Source: Sipunculus nudus (Eukaryota > Annelida > Sipuncula > Golfingiida > Sipunculidae). Taken from it: a stretch of 64,000 bases of DNA. This document shows, piece after piece, positions 12,201 to 25,032 of the stretch; the first letter of the stretch is position 1; every line of letters starts with the position of its first letter. The notes below the pieces were generated by a model. It was not told where the DNA came from. It did no database searches and was given only the letters and a program-made list of their open reading frames with translations. Made by a program: the position numbers and the translations under genes. The stretch spans positions 29,875,519 to 29,939,518 of the forward strand of contig CM049306.1 in the NCBI GenBank assembly GCA_026874595.1. The letters run 5' to 3'.

Positions 12201-12791
12201 CAGTGAAACCTGTGTTATGAGACCACCCATTGGACTGGCCAAAAGTGGTCTCAATTCATTGGTTGTCTTATAAGACAGGTCCAGTACCAAGGTGAATGCT
12301 TTTAATTCACCCAAGGAGGGTCTTAATGGTGCCAGGTAAAAATGGCTGAGAAAATAGCAGCTTAGGTAAAAGTTATTAGGAAATTAGTTACAATGTGAAA
12401 TCATAACTTGGTACTGGTTGAAGTGAATGAGCAGATGTTGAGTTTTTGGTGAGTAGTGAATGAGTAGATATTGAATTACAGCAGCCTCACAAGTAAAGAA
12501 TCTAAATTTCAGTCTCATAAATCTGACTTAATCATTTTTATCTGTATATATATAAATATACATGTGTATAACACTGGCAAACATTGGAGGACAACAGTAG
12601 ACTAAGATAGGGTTGATGATGGCGGTAGAATAATATGTATAAAGCAATATTGCTTTCATTTTCCAAATTTGAAATTTAATCCCTGTTTCTGTCATTTTCA
12701 ATTTTGCCATTTTTACCTCGGCCATTTTTACCTTTTTCTTAATAGACAGGTGGTCTTATAAGACAGATTGTCTTTCAGACAGTTTCCATTG
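12201..12791. mobile_element. Inverted-repeat DNA element (MITE-like), probable TA target
   Basis: The left end after TA is CAGTGAAACCTGTGTTATGA followed by GACCACC. The right end carries GGTGGTCTTATAAGACAG and then GTTTCCATTG, the diverged inverse. Ends of this style are known from Tc/pogo-related elements, but the superfamily is not certain. It has no transposase. Confidence 0.55.
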
Positions 12792-13139
12792 TCATGTTTC
12801 ATCATCCAGTGGGAAGCAATATCTGACTTTTCATAACAGTGACTCAAGATATGTATGTTAAAATCATTGGTCAGAAATGAGCTGAACATCTTCTGATTGG
12901 CTGATTGTTTAGAAATGAATTTGATGAGAGGAAGTCAGGTAAATTTTCTAGACACCAAAAAGTAAAATTGTCCAAGCTATTTACAGGGCTCAACATTAAA
13001 TTTGGAAAGAACTTGCCCAGTTTGGCAAGCAGCATCTAGCTTTTACTGACCCTGTATTAGTTTTTACTTGTCTTACAAAAAACAGTGACCACAGCCATGA
13101 ACATAATACCATACAAAAAATATGTTCAAATTTTTTGTT
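12792..13139. other. Non-coding stretch
   Basis: Nothing recognised between the two mobile elements. Confidence 0.5.
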
Positions 13140-15376
13140 ATGCCCCCGCCACAAAGTGGCCGGGGCATATAGTTTTACCCATGTCCGTCATTCCGTCATT
13201 CCGTCATTCCGAAATCAAACAGTTGTACGGACTTTTTTTCGCAATGCCTGCAGATATTGGCTTGATTTTTGGTGTGTGGGCAGATAATGACCAGTTACAG
13301 ATCGAGTTCGCGTTTTGTCCCGGTTGACCTTCTTTAGACCGTTTTACGGCTCCTAAACTTAGAAAATTTCATGAAAAATAGAAATTTTCATGACAAATAC
13401 ACATGTACGGCCTTTTTTCGCAATGCCTGCAGATATTGGCCTGATTTTTGGTGTGTGGGCAGATAATGACCAGTTACAGATCGAGTTCGCATTTCGTCCC
13501 GGTTGACCTTCTTTAGACCGTTTTACGGCTCCTAAACTTAGAAAATTTCATGAAAAATAGAAATTTTCATGACAAATACACATGTACAGATTTTTTTTCG
13601 CAATGCCTGCAGATATTGGCCTGATTTTTGGTGTGTGGGCAGATAATGACCAGTTACAGATCGAGTTTGCGTTTTGTCCCGGTTTACCTATTTTTGACCG
13701 TTTTACGGCTCCTAAACTTAGAAAATTTCATGAAAAATAGAAATTTTCATGACAAATACACATGTACGGCCTTTTTTCGCAATGCCTGCAGATATTGGCC
13801 TGATTTTTGGTGTGTGGGCAGATAATGACCAGTTACAGATCGAGTTTGCGTTTTGTCCCGGTTGACCTACTTTTGACCGTTTTACGGCTCCTAAACTTAG
13901 AAAATTTCATGAAAAATAGAAATTTTCATGACAAATACACATGTACGGCCTTTTTTCGCAATGCCTGCAGATATTGGCCTGATTTTTGGTGTGTAGGCAG
14001 ATAATGACCAGTTACAGATCGAGTTTGTGTTTTGTCCCGGTTCACCTATTTTTGACCGTTTTACGGCTCCTAAACTTAGAAAATTTCATGAAAAATAGAA
14101 AATTTCATGACAAATACACATGTACAGACTTTTTTTGGCAATGCCTGCAAATATTGGCCTGATTTTTTGTGTGTGGTTGGATAATGACCAGTTACAGATT
14201 GAGTTTGCGTTTCGTCCCGGTTGACCTACTTTTGACTGTTTTACGGCTCCTAAACTTAGAAAAATTCATGAAAAATAGAAATTTTCATGACAAATACACA
14301 TGTACAGCTGTTTTTAGCCCTCAGCTCATAGGCTGATGGGCTATTGTCATCACCCAAGCTGTCCGTCTGTCCATCTGTCTGTCCAGTGTCTGTCCGTCCG
14401 TCCGTCCGTTCCGCGTCTGTTAACTTTTACCTTGTGAGTGGGATATCTCTAAAAGGAATCAACGTTTTAATTTTATTTCATCAGTGAAGATGTATATCGA
14501 TAAAATCTCGGTCAAGTTCGAAGATGGGTGACCTTGACCCATTTTTCTACATTTTAGAGCTGATAATAGAAAAACACCCAGAAGTTTATATCTCAGGAAC
14601 CATTGTGTGGATTTTCACAAAACTTACAATGATCATTGGGACTGATGGTCTGTATGTGCTGCACAATTTTGGTGGTGCCACCTGCAATTTCTGATTTTTT
14701 AAATGAAATTTTATCGGATTTTTTCAATTTTGGCCTTTTGTGCAGGATATCTCCAAAGGTATTCAACACAGGAACTTCATTCCTCAGTGCTATTGCATTA
14801 TATTTACAAAATCTTGGTCAAGTTCAAAGATGGGTGATCTTGACCTACTTTTCAATATCACAGAGCTTAGTATAGAAAAAAACTTAGGAGCTTATTTCTC
14901 AGGAAGCATTTGGTGGATTGTTATGAAACATGGTATATACCTCTCAAATTTAAATTTATAAATGATTATCAACTTTTGCTCATATTCTAGTTTCGCAATA
15001 CAATGCTTACAGATACTGGCCTAATGTTAGGTCTGTGGGTGCATAATGACCACTTACAGATCGAGTTCACGTTTCGTCCCAGTTAACCTATTTTTCACCA
15101 TATGACAGATCCTGAACATAGAAAATTTCATGAAAGACAGAAATTTTCATGAAAAATGCACATATATGGACTTTTTTTCACAATGCCTGCAGATACTGGC
15201 TTGATTTTTGGTGTGTTGCTTGATAATGACCCTTTACAGATCGAGTTTGCATTTTGCCCTTGTTGACCTACTTTTGACCATACAACACTTCCTGAACTTA
15301 AAAAATTTTACAAAATTTAACAAATGTTTCTAATTTGCCCCAGGCGGGGGCATTCGTGTCATTCCGACACATCTAG
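13140..15376 (+). mobile_element. Helitron-like element, family I, with about 179-bp tandem units
   Basis: It begins after TT with ATGCCCCCGCCAC-AAA-GTGG..., a hairpin with a stem of about 12 bp, followed by a TCATTCCG tract. It then has several tandem units of about 179 bp; two successive copies start 179 bp apart at 13628 and 13807. The 3' end contains GGCGGGGGCAT (inverse of the 5' start), the hairpin GTGTC-ATTCC-GACAC and a final CTAG followed by TT. A family II element sits inside at 14316-14990. Short recurrent + frames are repeat artefacts. Confidence 0.85.
14316..14990 (+). mobile_element. Helitron-like element, family II, nested in the family I element
   Basis: It interrupts a tandem unit of the host element in a T tract. 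The left border is T followed by AGCCCTCAGC, and the right border is CTAG followed by TTTCGCAAT, the continuation of the unit. A long (GTCC/GTCT)n tract follows the 5' hairpin. The 3' subterminal repeat seen in the copy at 6214-6958 is lost here, though the terminal hairpin remnant and CTAG remain. Confidence 0.85.
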
Positions 15377-17229
15377 TTTGATAAATATGTCTCTCTTTAT
15401 TATTTGTGCAGGTAAATGTACAGGTGATTAAAGATTTAAAGGCATTATAAATTTGATTCCTTTTCTCTGAGAAAGAAAATGGCTAACTAAAGATCAGTAT
15501 TGACTCAGGTTTTTGGATGAAGGCTTATGTTGAACCAAGTTTCCCAGTTAGGCAACTGAAAGGTGACTTTTTGTTGCCCTACTATCATTTTCTGGAACTT
15601 TTACATACCCTATGCAAAGGGTCAGACATTAATCTTAATGTTCACAATGTTATTGTGGTGTATCATTTTTACCAAAAAGATTTTTTCAGTTTGCTGATAT
15701 GCAGAGTTATGCAGACAAACAAATACTATTTTCAATTACATGTTTTCAGAGATGTTAACAGAATACAGTAGATTTTATAAAATTAAAAGATAGCAGTTTT
15801 TGTCAAGCATTTGAGTAAATCTTGATCGACAAGCTTATAAGTTAAAACAACTGAGATGGATTGAGTCCTGTAGAGTGGAGATGAGCCCGTTAGCTGATAA
15901 GTGGTTAATCATTGAGCTGACAATGAGATACACTCACAGTATAAACACTGTGTCTGCCACCACACAAGTTCAGGGTTCGTGGTATTGATTGCCACTTGTT
16001 TTTTGTCAGGACACAGATTGTTTAAAGAGACCTAATAATATTTGATTGATTTCATGAATGCTGTATTGCTAGTATATTTCTGGCGTCTTTTCCTATAATG
16101 GGATTTAAAATTTTGAATTTAATATAGTGCTTGAATAGTAATTATATACATTTTAAGAAAGAATATGTTAGGATTGATCAGGTATATTAATCAGTCTTTC
16201 TATTAGTAAAAGTTAATTTCGATGATGACATGTTCACCAAGTTTTATGAAAGTAATTCACGTGCGTTGAATATTTATGGTAAATTGCAAACTGTGCTGAT
16301 GGTAGAACTGTTAGAGCAGTAGTAATTGTTTATGTAAATAAAATATGTAAAAACACTTTACTGAGCCTGGATTGGCATAAATGAAAAAGTAATTGTATAT
16401 TTGATTTTGCCTTTGAACTGAGAGCTTCCCAGTGAGAGAGACATAGCCATGGTAACTGCATATTGGTACATCAAGTGTAACTGTTCATTCAAGGAAAAAA
16501 AAAACTACTGAAAATCCCTGATATTTATGGTAAATCCATCAAATAATTTTTTAAGGATGATTCAAGTTGCAACTAATGGTCTAACTTATCATGGGCATGT
16601 ATGAAGGAAGTTCTTTTTAGCAGTGTATTATTCATATGGAAGCACTTTCAGTTCATCTAGACATAGATAGATGGCGCTCCCTCTCCCAGCCCACAACATT
16701 TATCCAGACAGCTATTATTTTTTATATTGCTTTTGTTTGGTGGTTGGATCTGATTTCTCTACTTAATTGCATTAAACTAATTTAGGCATAGGAGGCAAAC
16801 CACTGAATACAAAAGGATTGGAATGTCCATAGGCTCTTGCCTTAAAAACTGTTCTCACTTGTGAATCAGTCTTGTGCCAGCAAATCAGTTCTGTTTTTTA
16901 TTTGGTCTCAAATATTACTCATTTAAGGCTTTTTTGTGTTAATTTATAGGAAATATTACTGTAGATGAAATCTTGTCAGTATGAAATCCCTTGTGCAAGG
17001 CAGATAATAGAGTGTTCTCTTTGTGTGATTGTTCTTATGTTTTTGTACTGAATAAACGTGTTGCTTAAATCAGCAGGAGACCTACTCAGAAAAAATGTAG
17101 CAATTCTGTTCACAATAGAAGTGGAAATTCAGTATTCTGTTTGGTTTTACAAGTAGGGGCTGTAGATCATAAGCATGTTGATCATTAACAGAATCTTCAT
17201 TCAGTATGAGTCTGTAATTTAATAGAGTA
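15377..17229. other. Non-coding stretch
   Basis: Unique AT-rich sequence. The 84-codon + frame at 15517 resembles nothing I recognise and has no splice context. I see nothing else. Confidence 0.5.
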
Positions 17230-18117
17230 ATGACCGTCTTGAGATTATTTTATTCACTACACATCCCGTGCTATCTCTCTCCAGCTGCTTGGATGCCATC
17301 ACGGGGAAATAATATTTCATGGTACAGGATATGCAGAGCCACTGACAAAGGCTGCAGGTCAACTGGTTTCATGGCCAGGAAAGGAAAACTTTTTCGACGT
17401 TATTTAGTCCCAGTTTTATCTGGCAGATGAATTAATCTGGTGGGCTTTGTCAGAGTGCTATATGACAGCATGCTTTTATATACGTCAGCAATATCTTATC
17501 TGTAGTGCCTCATAAGCTTACGTTTCGTGCAGATATTGCCAACTTCCACGCAGCCAGAAAGGGTTCCCCCAATCACATTTGTCACCAAGATTGGATTTAA
17601 TGATCTTGACCCAACTGCATGCCTGAATGTTTCATTAGTGCCGGGAAGTTTACTACAGAGGAGATTGTTATTTGCCAGAGTGTCGTCCTGCGAATCATTA
17701 CTTGGGCAGAGGGACTCGCATATGAAAATTGCATACTCGACCAGTAAATATGGGATACGCAGAGCCGTTTTCATGACTGTCATGAAGGCTGATTTTTATG
17801 CACAAATTGCCTCTCTCACCTCCGTAAAACCAGCACAGCTGTCACTCAATTTATTGGTTTCCATGGCAACATGACTCTTGGAAGGTGGGTGTCAGAACAA
17901 TGAGCTATCCGGGTAGAGGGCTCAGATCTGATCAGTAAACATTGATAACCACTCAGCAACTCGCTGGCTCGCGAGCAAATCCCTATCAGTTTTCATTCAC
18001 TCCCAGACTGAAATCAGTATTCGAGGAACTCTCAACAAATGACACAGGGTGTGAGGTTCCCTGGATACTGACTGACACACACAGACTGCTGCCGACATTC
18101 ACTTCCTAATTTCATCC
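17230..18117 (+). promoter_or_regulatory. Candidate promoter/enhancer block upstream of exon 1b
   Basis: This is the longest unique, GC- and CpG-richer block in the first 28 kb. It contains a 14-bp RFX-type X-box at 17857-17870 and leads directly into candidate exon 1b. The overlapping frames on both strands (17496-17874) look accidental. The function is inferred from composition and position. Confidence 0.35.
17857..17870. promoter_or_regulatory. RFX X-box-like site
   Basis: GTTTCCATGGCAAC differs by one base from the symmetric X-box GTTGCCATGGCAAC; the right half is perfect. Confidence 0.5.
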
Positions 18118-18152
18118 ATGCTGTTGCTGGCCAGCCAAGAGAACGGCAACCT
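18118..18152 (+). CDS. Candidate alternative first coding exon (1b) of LIM-domain-binding factor gene
   Basis: The ATG at 18118 opens 11 codons plus two bases, MLLLASQENGN-(CT), followed by a perfect GTAAGT donor at 18153. An in-frame TGA at 18073-18075 with no later ATG fixes this start. The spare CT plus the G at 53906 gives Leu and continues into RHTPYMGQ in frame, the same phase as exon 1a. It sits at the downstream edge of the unique GC-richer block that could be its promoter. Weak points are its short length, poor start context (T at -3), T at the last exon base and no homology I can name. Confidence 0.35.
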
Positions 18153-18911
18153 GTAAGTCTGCTTGTTGTTTACAATGCTTGCATGCTGCGTGTATCAGGT
18201 CTTATTCATTGGACATTTAAGCAATCAGGCAGGCCACAGACGTTTGATTGGAATATTATACCCTCGTTCCATCTCAGCCCCATCAGTCAGAACCAGGGAG
18301 TGATGCGTAAAATTGTTTCACCTATGTATCGTATTGGATATACATACTTACTAGCTGGAAGGCTGTGAGGTGAGCTTTATGACTTTTTATCCTTTCACCA
18401 TTTGCATTTTTTTTTCCCATAAGCTTCAGGCAGTTTTACTCAGTCTGTTATTAGTTTAGGGCCAAGGGGCCTCGTTTACCTACTGGGCTAACTTTCCTGT
18501 AACAAGTGTCTCTGTTTCTCTCATCCTCTGGTTCCTCTCCCTCTTTTTGCATCTAGAGAAATGTTACTCCTGTGTCAGTTATGACTGAGAGGTCATGGCT
18601 TGTATATGGTCTAGATGGTGACTGGATAAGCAAGTCGCTTTTTGATTAAAATAAATTTGTTTACAATAACGTACTGAATCATACTCCTCTGTTGGATGTT
18701 AATATAATTTGTTATAAAATTTTGAAAACTTTTCATGAACTCGTAGATGCCATGTGTCACAGACCATATAAAGTCTTCATTAATGTATATCCTTACTCTT
18801 CATATGCTTTGGTCACTTGAGGCTGCATGAGTTCAACTTTATGACAGTTTGTATCAAATTTACATTTACATCTAATCTTTCACTAATTAAAGGCTGGATA
18901 CAAGTTTTAGG
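18153..18911. other. Non-coding stretch
   Basis: Nothing recognised. The left border of the family III block at about 18912 is abrupt. Confidence 0.5.
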
Positions 18912-21151
18912 AAGACCTAGGAATCCAAAATTCGGCATAATGTTAGATGTCAGATGTCCCCAAGATCTCCTACCAAGCCAAAAACTGAGTCTTTGCGACT
19001 TCATTCCTTTGAGAAATTAAGGAAAAACCTCAATTTTTTATTAAAAACCTATTTTCACACTTCAGGACTGCTTTTATCAAAACCACTCATCTGTTTTTCC
19101 TCATATTTACCATAATTATTCCTCTATATAGTTCCTATGTACATGCCAGAAATTATGTCTGTATTATATCAATTTAAAAAGTTATGGGCCCAAACATAAT
19201 GCATTGTGTAAAAAATCAGGAAAGATATTTGATCACTTAACACAAAATTTGTTTAAGCTATAAAATTTTTTTCCAGTAAGATAACTTTAATTAATCAAAA
19301 TTAAATTGTATACCCAAAATTAGATCAAAATCTTTTAAATTTTTTAAAATATTAACAAAAATAAAAAATTGGTACCTTAAATTTTGCCAAACTTTGACCA
19401 TGGCACGTTTTTTTCCTGTAAGTACTGTGGATTTAATTTTCACAGCATGTTTTTTTTTAGCATTTTGTCTGTAAACACCAAAAATTTGAAAACCAGTTGC
19501 TCAAAAACTGTAGATTTTATTCAAGTTTTCAAGCACCATGTAACATATTGTTTACATGAAGCTAGTGTCATGCAGTTTGCAAGTGCTCAGCTCCCCAGCT
19601 TCAGCTCTCAGTTCCTAAAATGTGGCATACAATTAGATGTCTCAAAAATCCCCTACCATGCCAAGAATTTGGTCACTAGGACTTAATACCTTCGAGGTAT
19701 TAATGAAAAACTTCATTTTCCATTAAAAACCCATTGTTACACTTCAAGACTGCCTAATATCAAAACCACTGATCTGACTTTAATCATATATAATATACAT
19801 ATTTTTCTATACATTCTCTATGCACATGCCAGAAATGATGTCAGTAATTGTTTTAAGTTATGGGCCCAAACATAATGCACTTTGTAAAAAATCAAGAAAT
19901 ATATTTACTCCCTTAACAAGGAGATTGCTGAAGCTAGAGATTTTTTTGCCAGGGATGTAACATCATTTAATCAAGATTCAATTGAATACCCAAAATTAGT
20001 TCTGAATTTTTCAAATTTTATAAGTTATTAGTATAAATATAAAATTAGTACCTTAAATTTTGCTCAACTTTGACCATGGCATGTTTGTTTACTGTGAGCA
20101 ATGTTGATATAATTTTCCTGTCATGCACACATAAGAATTTCAGCTTTTTAGTTTAGAAAGCTGAAAGAAATTGGCCAAAAATTGTAGCTTTTATTAATGT
20201 TATGAGACCATGTCAGACCTTGGCCCTCTCCAGCCCCTCTTGAGTCACCTGTATGTTGACCTTGTTGAACTTTCAGCAAATTATGCATGCTTGAAGTGAG
20301 GCATAAACTGGGGCTCCAGGCAGCTCATTATATAATGGCCAGCCACAGTTGTTCCAGGTGTCCAGCCCAACTCACCTAGAAGTTTTAACCAACAACATAA
20401 CAATAAACAATAAAATAAAAAATTTTTATTGGTTTTTAATAACAAATTAAAGAAAAATAGAAAAGGTATTTGTTAGTTTATAATAACAGGAAATTAACTT
20501 GCAGTTACTGATGATATAAGAATCTTGTATCGATTGATAGAATGTCATGTATTCCAAATAACACCATGCAGTCACCTATGGTATTTTTCAGTTCAATTTT
20601 AATGATAAAAAGGTAAATCATGTTATTCATTACTAATGATTGGGGATTATATGAAGAAAATAAATGATAGACAAAGATGCAGTTGATAATATTAATCTAG
20701 ATTCCTACTGTGTCTAGTGTGTACATTGATGTGAAATTAGTCCAAAATGAATATATATTACATTTATTTTTTTAAATATAAATAAAAGCCATGAAACCAG
20801 GTACTTATGATCATTATTTAAATGTGTTAATTTTGTATATTCTGGATTCTCTACATCATTGTTTGGTGAAAACTGAATAAATACCAGACATGGTGCGAAT
20901 AATTTGCAATTGTATTTAATTCTGACTATGAATATGTACTCCATTATAAACTTTCTTGCATAAAGAAAGAGAATTCAGGTAAAAATGAAAGTATATGAAT
21001 ACCAGTGCAAATACTTTCAAAATGTATTCATGAATGCATTCATGAATATATTCTTTAATAATCATTTCAGTTATATTTCATTTTAAAAAATCATAAGATT
21101 CTCTTATTATTTTTAATAAAATTTATATTTGGGACAATATTTGTAATTTTT

Positions 21152-23755
21152 AGCTCAGCTGACTATAAGTCATCTGAGCTATAGTCGTGGTCCATTGTCC
21201 GTCGTCCGTCCGTCTGTCCGTCCGTCCGTCCGTCCGTAGATGTGGCACGTTTTGAAACCGTAATACCTAGGAATCCAAAATTCTGCATAATGTTAGATGT
21301 CCCCAAGATCTCCTACCAAGCGGAAAACTGGGTCTTTGCGACTTCATTCCTTTGAGAAATTAAGGAAAAACCTCAATTTTTTTATTAAAAACCTATTTTC
21401 ACACTTTAGGACTGCCTAATATCAAAACCACTCATCTGTTTTTCCTCATATTTCCTATAAATAATCCTCTATATAATTCCTATGTACATGCCAGAAATTA
21501 GGTCTGTATTATTTAATTTAAAAAAGTTATGGGCCCAAACATAATCCATTTTGTAAATAATCAGGAAAGAAATTTTATAACTTAACACAAAACTTGTTAA
21601 AGCTAAGCACTTTTTTTCCAGTAATATTACTTTTATTAATCAAATTTAAATTGTATACCCAAAATTAGATCAAAATCTTTTAAATTTTTAAAAATATTAG
21701 CAAAAATAAAAAATTGGTACCTTAAATTTTGCCCAACTTTGACCATGGCACGTTTTTTTTGCTGTAACTGCTGTGGATTTAATTTTCACAGCATGTTTTT
21801 GTTAGCATTTCAACTGTTAACACCAAAAATTTGAAACCAGTTGATCAAAAACTGTAGATTTTATTCAAGTTTTCAAGCACCATGTCACATATTGCTAGTG
21901 TTATGCAGTTTGCTAGAGCTCAGCTCCCGAGCTTCAGCTCTAAGTTCCTTAAATTTGGCATACAGTTAGATTTCTCCAAAATCCCCTACCATGCCAAGAA
22001 TTTGGTCACTAGGACTTAATTCCTTCGAGATATCAATGAAAAACTTCATTTTTCCATAAAAAACCCAATGTTACACTTTAAGACTGCCTAATATCAAAAC
22101 CACTGATCTGACTTTGATCATATATAATATACATATTTTTCTATACATTCACTATGCACATGCCAGAAATGATGTCAGTATTGTGTATTTTTTTTAAGTT
22201 ATGGGCCCAAACATAATGCAATTTGTAAAAAATCAAGAAATATATTTACTCCCTTAACAAGGGCATTGCTGAAGCTAGAGATCTTTTTTGTCAGGGATGT
22301 AACATTATTTAATCAAGATTCAATTGAATACCCAAAATTAGTTCTGAATTTTTCAAATTTTATAAGTTATTAGTATAAATATAAAATTAGTACCTTAAAT
22401 TTTGCCCAACTGTGACCATGGCACGTTTGTTTCCCGTGAGCACTGTTGATATAATTTTCATATCATGCACACATAAGGATTTCAGCTTTTTAGTTTAGAA
22501 AGCTGAAAGAAATTTGCCAAATATTGTAGCTTTTATTAATGTTTTTTATGAGACCCTGTCAGACTTTGGCTCTCTCCAGCCCCTCTTGAGTCACCTGTAT
22601 GTTGACCTTGTTGACCTTTCATCAAATTATGCACGCTTGAGGGGAGAATCCAGGCAGCTTATGGCCAGCCACAGTTGATCCAGGTGTTCAACCCAACTCA
22701 TCTAGTAGTTTTAACCAACAACATAACAATAAACAATAAATTAATAAATTTTTATTGGTTTTTAATAACAAATTAAAGAAAATAGAAAAGGAATTTGTTA
22801 GTTTATAATAACAGGAAATTAACTTGCAGTTACTGATGATATAAGAATATTGTATCGATGGGTAGAATGTCACATATTCCAAATAACACCATGCAGGCAT
22901 TTTTCAGTTCATTTTTAATGATAAAGAAGTAAATCATATTATTCATTACTAATCATTAAGGATTATATGAAGGAAATTAATGATAGACAAAGATTCAGTT
23001 GATAATATTAATCTAGATTCCTACTGTGTCTAGTGTGTACATTGATGTGAAATTAGTCCAAAATGAATTTTTTACAGTTATTTTTAGTATAAATAAAAGC
23101 CATAAAACCAGGTACTTATGATCATTATTTAAATGTGTGAATTTTGTATATTCTGGATTCTCAACATCATTGTTTGGTGAAAACTGAATAAATACCAGAC
23201 ATGGTGCGAATACTTTGTAATTGTATTTAAATACGAATATGATTATGTACTCCATTATAAAATTTCTTGCATAAAGAATGGGAATTCAGGTAAAAATGAA
23301 AGTATATGAATACTCGTGCAAATACTTTCAAAATGTTTTCATGAATGCATTCATGAATATATTATTTAATATTATTTTAATAATCATATCAGTTATATTT
23401 CATTTTAAAAAATCATATGATTCTCTTATTATTTTTAATAAAAATTATATTTGGGACAATATTTGTAATTTTTTTAATAAATAGTTAAACTCTTATATTA
23501 TATGTTCTGCTTATAAGTTATATGGCCAAGTCAAAATCTGTGTGACAGTAGTACTCCATTTGTTAATAAAAATAAATGAAATCAATCCTCTTCCCTGTCT
23601 CCAAAGGTACTATCAAAATCATACATAAGCTAAACAACAACAACTCATAATACAGCTTATATTTATTACCACACAAAACCAGCATGTGCCTCATTTCTAA
23701 ATAATATTTTTTTATCATATATAACAGCTGAGCGTCGTGACCCATAGGTCCCTTG
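21152..23755 (+). mobile_element. Helitron-like element, family III, complete copy nested in copy G (copy E)
   Basis: It begins after five T with AGCTCAGCTGACT-ATA, a near-perfect 13-bp hairpin, then a (GTCC)n tract. It ends with the hairpin GACC-CATA-GGTC and CTTG followed by TTTT. The flanking sequence joins back into family III interior (GTAATTTT...AATTAATAG), and the uninterrupted version is at about 25403-25420. Length is 2,604 bp, close to the 2,633 bp of the copy at 29685. Confidence 0.88.
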
Positions 23756-23994
23756 TTTTAATTAATAGTTAAACTCCTATATTATTTGTTCTGCTTATAA
23801 GTTATATGGCCAAGTCAAAATCTGTGTGACAATAGTACTCCATTTGTTAATAAAATAAATGAAATCAAACCTCTTCCCTGTCTCCAAAGATACTATCAAA
23901 ATCATACATAAGCTAAACAACAACAACTCATAATACAGCTTATATTTATTACCACACAAAAGCAGCACGTGAATCATATCTAAATCATATTTTT

Positions 23995-24987
23995 ATGCCC
24001 CCGCCACAAAGTGGCCGGGGCATATAGTTTTTTACCCATGTCCGTCCTTCCTTCCTTCCCAAATCAAACAGTTGTACTGACTTTTTTTCGCAATGCCTGC
24101 AGATATTGGCCTGATTTTTGGTGTGTGGGCAGATATAGACCAGTTACAGATCGAGTTCGCGTTTCGTCCTGGTTGACCTTCTTTTGACCGTTTTACGGCT
24201 CCTGAACATAGAAAATTTCATGAAAAATATGAAATTTCATGACAAATACACATGTACGGACTTTTTTTCGCAATGCCTGCAGATATTGGCCTGATTTTTC
24301 GTGTGTGGGCAGATATTGACAAGTTACAGATCGAGTTCACGTTTTGTCCCAGTTCACCTACTTTTGACCGTTTGACGGTGCTCTAACATAGAAAATTTCA
24401 TAAAAAAGTGCACATGTATGGACTTTTTTTCGCAGTGCTTGCAGATGCGGGCCTGATTTTTGGTGTGTAGGCAGAAAATGACCAGTTACAGATCGAGTTC
24501 TTGTTTTGTCCCAGTTGACCTACCTTTGACCATTTGACTGCTCCTGAACATAGAAAGTTTCATGAAAAATAGAAATTTTCATAACAAATGCATATGTACT
24601 GACTTTTTTTCCTCAATGCCTGCAGATACCACCCTGATTTTTTATGTGTGGGCAGATAATGACAGTTACAGATCGAGTTCGCGTTTCGTCCCGGTTAACC
24701 TACTTTTGATTGTTTTACGGCTCCTAAACATAGAAAATTTTATGAAAGACAGAAATTTTTATAGAAAATGCACATGTATGGACTTTTTTTCACAATGCCT
24801 GCATATACTGGCATGATTTTTGGTGTGTTGCTTGATAATGACCTGTTACAGATCGAGTTTGCATTTTACCCTTGTTGACCTACTTTTGACCATACGACAC
24901 CTCCTAAACTTAAAAATTTTTCAAAATTTTACAAATGTTTCTAATTTGCCCCAGGCAGGGGCATTCGTGTCGTTCCGACACATCTAG
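23995..24987 (+). mobile_element. Helitron-like element, family I, nested in copy G (copy B)
   Basis: The 5' hairpin is ATGCCCCCGCCAC-AAA, with a GTCCTTCC tract and about five diverged ~180-bp units. The end is GTGTC-GTTCC-GACAC then CTAG. It splits a family III tail whose intact version (CATATTTTTTATCATA) is at about 25640, so both borders are exact to within the T tract. Confidence 0.9.
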
Positions 24988-25032
24988 TTTATCATATATA
25001 ACAGCTGAGCGCCGTGACCCATAGGTCCCTTG

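Larger units (their letters stand above)
18912..25032 (+). mobile_element. Helitron-like element, family III, 5'-truncated and twice interrupted (copy G)
   Basis: Its own sequence is 18912-21151, 23756-23994 and 24988-25032. It lacks the 5' hairpin and starts within the AAGACCTAGGAATCC block. It ends with CAGCTGAGC, the hairpin GACC-CATA-GGTC and CTTG followed by T. A complete family III copy (21152-23755) and a family I copy (23995-24987) are inserted in it. There is no coding content; the recurrent minus-strand frame (for example at 20714) is shared by copies only because they are related. Confidence 0.8.

Noticed and set aside
13085-14004. Recurrent frames ending in NACRYWPDFWCVG
   Set aside because: They are products of the ~179-bp tandem unit in the family I element.
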